Source: Sipunculus nudus (Eukaryota; Annelida; Sipuncula; Golfingiida; Sipunculidae). From it: DNA of 64,000 nt. The stretch spans positions 10,747,019 through 10,811,018 of the forward strand of contig CM049306.1 in assembly GCA_026874595.1 (NCBI GenBank), in the 5' to 3' direction. Positions 50,353 to 61,720 of this stretch are shown here, piece by piece (the first letter of the stretch is position 1; each line of letters begins with the position of its first letter). A model generated the notes under the pieces. That model saw nothing but the letters and a program-made list of their open reading frames with translations, did no database searches and was not told where the DNA came from. Position numbers and translations under genes: made by a program.

Positions 50353-53300
50353 TTATACATCCTGGACAGCTCTCTTGATTTTATGACAGGTTGCACCGCC
50401 TACATACAGGTTTACTTTGCAGATATCCAAGCTCGTATCTCGGTGACTGTTTGACAGATTGAGCCAAAAGTTTGCATGTGTATAAACCTCACGTAGCTCG
50501 TCATCATAGGCAAAACTGGTGGCGCCATCTGCAACCATTTTTGCACAGGGTCCATCTGTTCATCTGCCTTGGGATAAAATCACTCATATCTCAGAAGTGG
50601 TTTGACTTATCCACCTGAAATTATGCAGGTTTATACATCCTGGACAGCTTTCTCGATTTTATGACAGATGGCACCACCTATATTCACATTTAGTCTGCAG
50701 ACATCCAAGCTCATATCTCGGTGACTGTTTGACCGATTGAGCAAAAATTTTGCATGTGTATAGATCTCACGTAGCTCGTCATCATAGGCAAAACTGGTGG
50801 CACCACCTGCAACCATTTTTGCACAGGGTCCATCTGTTCATCTGCCTTTGGATAAAATCACTCATATCTCAGCAGTGGTCTGACTTATCAACTTGAAATT
50901 TTGCAGGTTTATACATCCTGGAGAGCTTTCTCAATTTTATGACAGGTGGCACGACCTACATTCACGTTTACTCTGCAGACATCCAAGCTCATATCTCGGG
51001 AACTGTATGACCGATTTGGCCAAAATTTTGCATGTGTATAGATCTCACATAGCTCTACATCATAGGCAAAACTGGTGCCACCTGCAACCATTTATGCACA
51101 GCGTCCATCTGTTCATCTGCCTTCGGATAAAATCACTCATATAACAGCAGTGGTTTGACTTTTCCACCTGAAATTTTGCAGGTTTATAAATCCTGGACAG
51201 CTCTTTGATTTTATGACAGGTTGCACCACCTAAATTCAGGTTTACTTTGCAGATATCCAAACTCATATCTCGGGAACCGTTTGACCGATTTGGCTTAAAT
51301 TTTTCATATGTATAGATCTCACATAGCTCTTCATCATAGGCAAAACTGGTGGCACCACCTGCAACCATTTTTGCACAGGGTCCATCTGTTCATCTGCCTT
51401 GGGATAAAATCACTCATATCTCAGAAGTGGTTAGACTTTTCCACCTGAAATTTTGAAGATTTGTACATCCTGGACAGCTCTCTTGATTTTATGACAGGTG
51501 GCACAACCTACATTCACGTTTACTTTGCAGATATCCAAACTCATATCTCGGGAACCATTTGACCAATTTGGCCAAAATTTAGCATGTGTATAGATCTCAC
51601 ATAGCTCTTCATCATAGGCAAAACTGGTGGCGCCACCTGCAACCACTTATGCACAGCGTCCATCTGTTCATCTGCCTTGGGATAAAATCACTCATATCTC
51701 AGAAGTGGTTTGAATTATCCACCTGAAATGTTTCAGGTTTATACATCCTGGACAGCTTTCTCGATTTTATGACAGATGGTGCCACCTATATTTCACATTT
51801 AGTCTGCAGACATCCAAGCTCGTATCTCGGTGACTGTTTGACCGATTGAGCCAAAATTTTGCATATGTATAAATCTCACGTAGCTCGTCATCATAGGCAG
51901 AACTGGTGCCACCTGCAACAATTTATGCACAGCGTCCATCTGTTCATCTGCCTTTGGATAAAATCACTCATATATCAGCAGTGGTTTGACTTTTCCACCT
52001 GAAATTTTGCAGATTTATACATCCTGGACAGCTCTCTTGATTTTATGACAGGTGGCACGACCTACATTCAGGTTTACTTTGCAGATATCCAAGCTCGTAT
52101 CTCGGTGACTGTTTGACCAATTGAGCCAAAATTTTGCATGTGTATAGATCTCACGTAGCTCGTCATCATAGGCAAAACTGGTGGCACCACCTGCAACCAT
52201 TTTTGCACATGGTCCATCTGTTCATCTGCCTTTGGATAAAATCACTCATATCTCAGCAGTGGTCTGACTTATCAACTTGAAATTTTGCAGGTTTATACAT
52301 CCTGGAGAGCTTTCTCAATTTTATGACAGGTGGCACGACCTACATTCACGTTTACTCTGCAGACATCCAAGCTCATATCTCGGGAACCGTATGACCGATT
52401 TGGCCAAAATTTTGCATGTGTATAGATCTCACATAGCTCTACATCATAGGCAAAACTGGTGCCACCTGCAACCATTTATGCACAGCGTCCATCTGTTCAT
52501 CTGCCTTTGGATAAAATCACTCATATAACAGCAGTGGTTTGACTTTTCCACCTGAAATTTTGCAGGTTTATAAATCCTGGACAGCTCTCTTGATTTTATG
52601 ACAGGTTGCACCACCTAAATTCAGGTTTACTTTGCAGATATCCAAACTCATATCTCGGGAACCGTTTGACCGATTTGGCTTAAATTTTTCATATGTATAG
52701 ATCTCACATAGCTCTTCATCATAGGCAAAACTGGTGGCACCACCTGCAACCATTTTTGCACAGGGTCCATCTGTTCATCTGCCTTGGGATAAAATCACTC
52801 ATATCTCAGAAGTGGTTTGACTTTTCCACCTGAAATTTTGAAGATTTGTACATCCTGGACAGCTCTCTTGATTTTATGACAGGTGGCACAACCTACATTC
52901 ACGTTTACTTTGCAGATATCCAAACTCATATCTCGGGAACCATTTGACCAATTTGGCCAAAATTTAGCATGTGTATAGATCTCACATAGCTCTTCATCAT
53001 AGGCAAAACTGGTGGCGCCACCTGCAACCACTTATGCACAGCGTCCATCTGTTCATCTGCCTTTGGATAAAATCACTCATATCTCAGAAGTGGTTTGAAT
53101 TATCCACCTGAAATGTTTCAGGTTTATACATCCTGGACAGCTTTCTCGATTTTATGACAGATGGTGCCACCTATATTTCACATTTAGTCTGCAGACATCC
53201 AAGCTCGTATCTCGGTGACTGTTTGACCGATTGAGCCAAAATTTTGCATATGTATAAATCTCACGTAGCTCGTCATCATAGGCAGAACTGGTGCCACCTG

Positions 53301-56300
53301 CAACAATTTATGCACAGCGTCCATCTGTTCATCTGCCTTTGGATAAAATCACTCATATATCAGCAGTGGTTTGACTTTTCCACCTGAAATTTTGCAGATT
53401 TATACATCCTGGACAGCTCTCTTGATTTTATGACAGGTGGCACGACCTACATTCAGGTTTACTTTGCAGATATCCAAGCTCGTATCTCGGTGACTGTTTG
53501 ACCAATTGAGCCAAAATTTTGCATGTGTATAGATCTCACGTAGCTCGTCATCATAGGCAAAACTGGTGGCAACACCTGCAACCATTTTTGCACAGGGTCC
53601 ATCTGTTCATCTGCCTTTGGATAAAATCACTCATATCTCAGCAGTGGTCTGACTTATCAACTTGAAATTTTGCAGGTTTATACATCCTGGAGAGCTTTCT
53701 CAATTTTATGACAGGTGGCACGACCTACATTCACGTTTACTTTGCAGACATCCAAGCTCATATCTCGGGAACCTTTTGACCGATTTGGCCAAAATTTTGC
53801 ATGTGTATAGATCTCACATAGCTCGTCATCATAGGCAAAACTGGTGGCACCACCTGCAACCATTTTCGCACAGCATCCATCTGTTCATCTGCCTTGGGAT
53901 AAAATCACTTATATCTCAACAGTGGTCTGACTTATCAACCTGAAATTTTGCAGGTTTATAAATCCTGGACAGCTTTCTACATTTTATGACAAGTGGCACG
54001 ACCTACTTTCACATTTACTCTGCAGACATCCAAGCTCATATCTTGGGAACCGTTTGACTAATTTGGCAAAAATTTTGAATGTGTATACATCTCACATAGC
54101 TCTTCATCATAGGCAAAAGTGGTGCCACCTGCAACCATTTATGCACAGCGTCCATCTGTTCATCTGCCTTTGGATAAAATCACTCATATATCAGCAGTGG
54201 TTTGACTTTTCCACCTGAAATTTTGCATGTTTATACATCCTGGACAGCTCTCTTGATTTTATGACAGGTTGCACCACCTACATTCAGGTTTACTTTGCAG
54301 ATATCCAAACTCATATCTCGGGGACCGTTTGACCGATTTGGCCAAAATTTTGCATGTGTATAGATCTCACATAGCTCTTCATCATAGCCAAAACTGGTGG
54401 TGCCACCTGCAACCACTTATGCACAGGGTCCATCTGTTCATCTGCCTTGGGATAAAATCACTCATATCTCATAAGTGGTTTGACTTATCCACCTGAAATT
54501 TTTCAGGTTTATACATCCTGGACAGCTTTCTCGATTTTATGACAGATGGTGCCACCTATATTTCACATTTAGTCTGCAGACATCCAAGCTCGTATCTCGG
54601 TGACTGTTTGACCGATTGAGCCAAAATTTTGCATATGTATAAATCTCACGTAGCTCGTCATCATAGGCAGAACTGGTGCCACCTGCAACAATTTATGCAC
54701 AGCGTCCATCTGTTCATCTGCCTTTGGATAAAATCACTCATATATCAGCAGTGGTTTGACTTTTCCACCTGAAATTTTGCAGATTTATACATCCTAGACA
54801 GCTCTCTTGATTTTATGACAGGTGGCACGACCTACATTCAGGTTTACTTTGCAGATATCCAAGCTCGTATCTCGGTGACTGTTTGACCAATTGAGCCAAA
54901 ATTTTGCATGTGTATAGATCTCACGTAGCTCGTCATCATAGGCAAAACTGGTGGCACCACCTGCAACCATTTTTGCACAGGGTCCATCTGTTCATCTGCC
55001 TTTGGATAAAATCACTCATATCTCAGCAGTGGTCTGACTTATCAACTTGAAATTTTGCAGGTTTATACATCCTGGAGAGCTTTCTCAATTTTATGACAGG
55101 TGGCACGACCTACATTCACGTTTACTTTGCAGACATCCAAGCTCATATCTCGGGAACCTTTTGACCGATTTGGCCAAAATTTTGCATGTGTATAGATCTC
55201 ACATAGCTCGTCATCATAGGCAAAACTGGTGGCACCACCTGCAACCATTTTCGCACAGCATCCATCTGTTCATCTGCCTTGGGATAAAATCACTCATATC
55301 TCAACAGTGGTCTGACTTATCAACCTGAAATTTTGCAGGTTTATAAATCCTGGACAGCTTTCTACATTTTATGACAAGTGGCACGACCTACTTTCACATT
55401 TACTCTGCAGACATCCAAGCTCATATCTTGGGAACCGTTTGACTAATTTGGCAAAAATTTTGAATGTGTATACATCTCACATAGCTCTTCATCATAGGCA
55501 AAAGTGGTGCCACCTGCAACCATTTATGCACAGCGTCCATCTGTTCATCTGCCTTTGGATAAAATCACTCATATATCAGCAGTGGTTTGACTTTTCCACC
55601 TGAAATTTTGCATGTTTATACATCCTGGACAGCTCTCTTGATTTTATGACAGGTTGCACCACCTACATTCAGGTTTACTTTGCAGATATCCAAACTCATA
55701 TCTCGGGGACCGTTTGACCGATTTGGCCAAAATTTTGCATGTGTATAGATCTCACATAGCTCTTCATCATAGCCAAAACTGGTGGTGCCACCTGCAACCA
55801 CTTATGCACAGGGTCAATCTGTTCATCTGCCTTGGGATAAAATCACTCATATCTCATAAGTGGTTTGACTTATCCACCTGAAATTTTTCAGGTTTATACA
55901 TCCTGGACAGCTTTCTCGATTTTATGACAGATGGTGCCACCTATATTTCACATTTAGTCTGCAGACATCCAAGCTGGTATCTCGGTGACTGTTTGACCGA
56001 TTGAGCCAAAATTTTGCATGTGTATAAATCTCACGTAGCTCGTCATCATAGGCAAAACTGGTGCCACCTGCAACAATTTATGCACAGCGTCCATCTGTTC
56101 ATCTGCCTTTGGATAAAATCAATCATATATCAGCAGTGGTTTGACTTTTCCACCTGAAATTTTGCAGATTTTTACATCCTGGACAGCTCTCTTGATTGTA
56201 TGACAGGTGGCACGACCTACATTCAGGTTTACTTTGCAGATATCCAAACTCATATCTCGGGAACCATTTCACCAATTTGGCCAAAATTTTGCATGTGTAT

Positions 56301-57003
56301 AGATCTCACATAGATCTTCATCATAGGCAAAACTGGTGGCGCCACCTGCAACCATTTTTGCACAGGGTCCATCTGTTCATCTGCCTTGGGATAAAATCAC
56401 TCATATCTCAGCAGTGGTCTGACTTATCAACTTGAAATTTTGCAGGTTTATACATCCTGGACAGCTTTCTCAATTTTATGACAGGTGGCACGACCTACAT
56501 TCACGTTTACTCTGCAGACATCCAAGCTCATATCTCGGGAACTGTTTGACCAATTTGGCAAAAACTTTGCATGTGTATAGATCTCACATAGCTCGTCATC
56601 ATAGGCAAAACTGGTGGCGCCACCTGCAACCATTTTTGCACAGGGTCCATCTGTTCATCTGCCTTGGGATAAAATCACTCATATCTCAGCAGTGGTTTGA
56701 CTTATCAACTTGAAATTTTGCAGGTTTATAAATCCTGGATAGCTTTTTCGATTTTATGACAGGTGGCACGACCTACATTCACGTTTACTCTGCAGACATC
56801 CAAGCTCATATCTCGGGAACCTTTTGACCGATTTGGCCAAAATTTTGCATGTGTATAGATCTCACATAGCTCGTCATCATAGGCAATACTGGTGGCGCCA
56901 CCTGCAACCATTTTCGCACAGCATCCATCTGTTCATCTGCCTTGGGATAAAATCACTCATATCTCAACAGTGGTTTGACTTATCAACCTGAAATTTTGCA
57001 GGT
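50353..57003. repeat. 24-monomer segmental duplication, uninterrupted copy
   Basis: Order: j k l q r s t l q r s t u v w s t u v w s x y a. This is the same order as 36502-47565 without the transposon. The r monomer here carries an intact ACCTACATTCACGTTTAC at the position of the insertion, and so acts as an empty-site reference. Confidence 0.85.
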
Positions 57004-57281
57004 TTATAAATCCTGGATAGCTTTTTCGATTTTATGACAGGTGGCACAACCTACATTCACATTTACTCTGCAGACATCCAAGCTCATATCTCGGGAACCG
57101 TATGACCGATTTGGCCAAAATTTTGCATATGTATAGATCTCACATAGCTCTTCATCATAGGCAAAACTGGTGGCACCACCTGCAACCATTTTCGCACAGC
57201 ATCCATCTGTTCATCTGCCTTTGGATAAAATCACTCATATATCAGCAGTGGTTTGACTTTTCCACCTGAAATTTTGCAGGT
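57004..57281. repeat. Chimeric b/g monomer
   Basis: The left part is type b (GGATAGCTTTTTCG, GGTGGCACAACC). The right part is type g (CCGTATGACCG, GCATATGTATAG). Types c, d, e and f, normally between b and g, are absent, so five monomer lengths are lost. Confidence 0.83.
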
Positions 57282-57838
57282 TTATAAATCCTGGACAGCT
57301 CTCTTGATTTTATGACAGGTTGCACCACCTACATTCAGGTTTACTTTGCAGATATCAAAACTCATATCTCGGGAACCGTTTGACTGATTTGGCTTAAATT
57401 TTTTTATGTGTATAGATATCACGTAGCTCTTCATCATAGGCAAAACTGGTGGCGCCACCTGCAACCACTTATGCACAGCGTCCATCTGTTCATCTGCCTT
57501 GGGATAAAATCACTCATATCTCAGAAGTGGTTTGACTTATCCACCTGAAATTTTTCAGGTTTATACATCCTGGACAGCTTTCTCGATTTCATGAATGATG
57601 GCGCCACCTATATTCACATTTAGTCTGCAGACATCCAAGCTCGTATCTCGGTGATTGTTTGACCGATTGAGACAAAATTTTGCTTGTGTATAGATCTCAC
57701 GTAGCTCGTCATCATAGGCAAAACTGGTGGCACCACCTGCAACCATTTTTGCACAGCATCCATCTGTTCATCTGCCTTCGGATAAAATCACTCATATATC
57801 AGCAGTGGTTTGACTTTTCCACCTGAAATTTTGCAGGT

Positions 57839-60800
57839 TTATACATCCTGGACAGCTCTCTTGATTTTATGACAGGTTGCACCGCCTACATACAGGTTTA
57901 CTTTGCAGATATCCAAGCTCGTATCTCGGTGACTGTTTGACAGATTGAGCCAAAAGTTTGCATGTGTATAAACCTCACGTAGCTCGTCATCATAGGCAAA
58001 ACTGGTGGCGCCATCTGCAACCATTTTTGCACAGGGTCCATCTGTTCATCTGCCTTGGGATAAAATCACTCATATCTCAGAAGTGGTTTGACTTATCCAC
58101 CTGAAATTATGCAGGTTTATACATCCTGGACAGCTTTCTCGATTTTATGACAGATGGCACCACCTATATTCACATCTAGTCTGCAGACATCCAAGCTCAT
58201 ATCTCGGTGACTGTTTGACCGATTGAGCAAAAATTTTGCATGTGTATAGATCTCACGTAGCTCGTCATCATAGGCAAAACTGGTGGCACCACCTGCAACC
58301 ATTTTTGCACAGGGTCCATCTGTTCATCTGCCTTTGGATAAAATCACTCATATCTCAGCAGTGGTCTGACTTATCAACTTGAAATTTTGCAGGTTTATAC
58401 ATCCTGGAGAGCTTTCTCAATTTTATGACAGGTGGCACGACCTACATTCACGTTTACTCTGCAGACATCCAAGCTCATATCTCGGGAACCGTATGACCGA
58501 TTTGGCCAAAATTTTACATGTGTATAGATCTCACATAGCTCTACATCATAGGCAAAACTGGTGCCACCTGCAACCATTTATGCACAGCGTCCATCTGTTC
58601 ATCTGCCTTTGGATAAAATCACTCATATAACAGCAGTGGTTTGACTTTTCCACCTGAAATTTTGCAGGTTTATAAATCCTGGACAGCTCTCTTGATTTTA
58701 TGACAGGTTGCACCACCTAAATTCAGGTTTACTTTGCAGATATCCAAACTCATAACTCGGGAACCGTTTGACCGATTTGGCTTAAATTTTTCATATGTAT
58801 AGATCTCACATAGCTCTTCATCATAGGCAAAACTGGTGGCACCACCTGCAACCATTTTTGCACAGGGTCCATCTGTTCATCTGCCTTGGGATAAAATCAC
58901 TCATATCTCAGAAGTGGTTAGACTTTTCCACCTGAAATTTTGAAGATTTGTACATCCTGGACAGCTCTCTTGATTTTATGACAGGTGGCACAACCTACAT
59001 TCACGTTTACTTTGCAGATATCCAAACTCATATCTCGGGAACCATTTGACCAATTTGGCCAAAATTTAGCATGTGTATAGATCTCACATAGCTCTTCATC
59101 ATAGGCAAAACTGGTGGCGCCACCTGCAACCACTTATGCACAGCGTCCATCTGTTCATCTGCCTTGGGATAAAATCACTCATATCTCAGAAGTGGTTTGA
59201 ATTATCCACCTGAAATGTTCCAGGTTTATACATCCTGGACAGCTTTCTCGATTTTATGACAGATGGTGCCACCTATATTTCACATTTAGTCTGCAGACAT
59301 CCAAGCTCGTATCTCGGTGACTGTTTGACCGATTGAGCCAAAATTTTGCATATGTATAAATCTCACGTAGCTCGTCATCATAGGCAGAACTGGTGCCACC
59401 TGCAACAATTTATGCACAGCGTCCATCTGTTCATCTGCCTTTGGATAAAATCACTCATATATCAGCAGTGGTTTGACTTTTCCACCTGAAATTTTGCAGA
59501 TTTATACATCCTGGACAGCTCTCTTGATTTTATGACAGGTGGCACGACCTACATTCAGGTTTACTTTGCAGATATCCAAGCTCGTATCTCGGTGACTGTT
59601 TGACCAATTGAGCCAAAATTTTGCATGTGTATAGATCTCACGTAGCTCGTCATCATAGGCAAAACTGGTGGCACCACCTGCAACCATTTTTGCACAGGGT
59701 CCATCTGTTCATCTGCCTTTGGATAAAATCACTCATATCTCAGCAGTGGTCTGACTTATCAACTTGAAATTTTGCAGGTTTATACATCCTGGAGAGCTTT
59801 CTCAATTTTATGACAGGTGGCACGACCTACATTCACGTTTACTTTGCAGACATCCAAGCTCATATCTCGGGAACCTTTTGACCGATTTGGCCAAAATTTT
59901 GCATGTGTATAGATCTCACATAGCTCGTCATCATAGGCAAAACTGGTGGCACCACCTGCAACCATTTTCGCACAGCATCCATCTGTTCATCTGCCTTGGG
60001 ATAAAATCACTCATATCTCAACAGTGGTCTGACTTATCAACCTGAAATTTTGCAGGTTTATAAATCCTGGACAGCTTTCTACATTTTATGACAAGTGGCA
60101 CGACCTACTTTCACATTTACTCTGCAGACATCCAAGCTCATATCTTGGGAACCGTTTGACTAATTTGGCAAAAATTTTGAATGTGTATACATCTCACATA
60201 GCTCTTCATCATAGGCAAAAGTGGTGCCACCTGCAACCATTTATGCACAGCGTCCATCTGTTCATCTGCCTTTGGATAAAATCACTCATATATCAGCAGT
60301 GGTTTGACTTTTCCACCTGAAATTTTGCATGTTTATACATCCTGGACAGCTCTCTTGATTTTATGACAGGTTGCACCACCTACATTCAGGTTTACTTTGC
60401 AGATATCCAAACTCATATCTCGGGGACCGTTTGACCGATTTGGCCAAAATTTTGCATGTGTATAGATCTCACATAGCTCTTCATCATAGCCAAAACTGGT
60501 GGTGCCACCTGCAACCACTTATGCACAGGGTCAATCTGTTCATCTGCCTTGGGATAAAATCACTCATATCTCATAAGTGGTTTGACTTATCCACCTGAAA
60601 TTTTTCAGGTTTATACATCCTGGACAGCTTTCTCGATTTTATGACAGATGGTGCCACCTATATTTCACATTTAGTCTGCAGACATCCAAGCTGGTATCTC
60701 GGTGACTGTTTGACCGATTGAGCCAAAATTTTGCATGTGTATAAATCTCACGTAGCTCGTCATCATAGGCAAAACTGGTGCCACCTGCAACAATTTATGC

Positions 60801-61720
60801 ACAGCGTCCATCTGTTCATCTGCCTTTGGATAAAATCAATCATATATCAGCAGTGGTTTGACTTTTCCACCTGAAATTTTGCAGATTTTTACATCCTGGA
60901 CAGCTCTCTTGATTTTATGACAGGTGGCACGACCTACATTCAGGTTTACTTTGCAGATATCCAAACTCATATCTCGGGAACCATTTCACCAATTTGGCCA
61001 AAATTTTGCATGTGTATAGATCTCACATAGATCTTCATCATAGGCAAAACTGGTGGCGCCACCTGCAACCATTTTTGCACAGGGTCCATCTGTTCATCTG
61101 CCTTGGGATAAAATCACTCATATCTCAGCAGTGGTCTGACTTATCAACTTGAAATTTTGCAGGTTTATACATCCTGGACAGCTTTCTCAATTTTATGACA
61201 GGTGGCACGACCTACATTCACGTTTACTCTGCAGACATCCAAGCTCATATCTCGGGAACTGTTTGACCAATTTGGCAAAAACTTTGCATGTGTATAGATC
61301 TCACATAGCTCTTCATCATAGGCAAAACTGGTGGCGCCACCTGCAACCATTTTTGCACAGGGTCCATCTGTTCATCTGCCTTGGGATAAAATCACTCATA
61401 TCTCAGCAGTGGTTTGACTTATCAACTTGAAATTTTGCAGGTTTATAAATCCTGGATAGCTTTTTCGATTTTATGACAGGTGGCACGACCTACATTCACG
61501 TTTACTCTGCAGACATCCAAGCTCATATCTCGGGAACCTTTTGACCGATTTGGCCAAAATTTTGCATGTGTATAGATCTCACATAGCTCGTCATCATAGG
61601 CAATACTGGTGGCGCCACCTGCAACCATTTTCGCACAGCATCCATCTGTTCATCTGCCTTGGGATAAAATCACTCATATCTCAACAGTGGTTTGACTTAT
61701 CAACCTGAAATTTTGCAGGT
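57839..61720. repeat. Shortened third copy of the j-to-a segment (14 monomers)
   Basis: Order: j k l q r s t u v w s x y a. Compared with 50353-57003 it lacks ten monomers (one t-l-q-r-s and one s-t-u-v-w period), as expected for loss of whole 5-mer units. It shares with 55616-56447 private changes such as GGGTCAATCTG (w), CCAAGCTGGTATC (s) and AAATCAATCATATATC. Confidence 0.82.
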
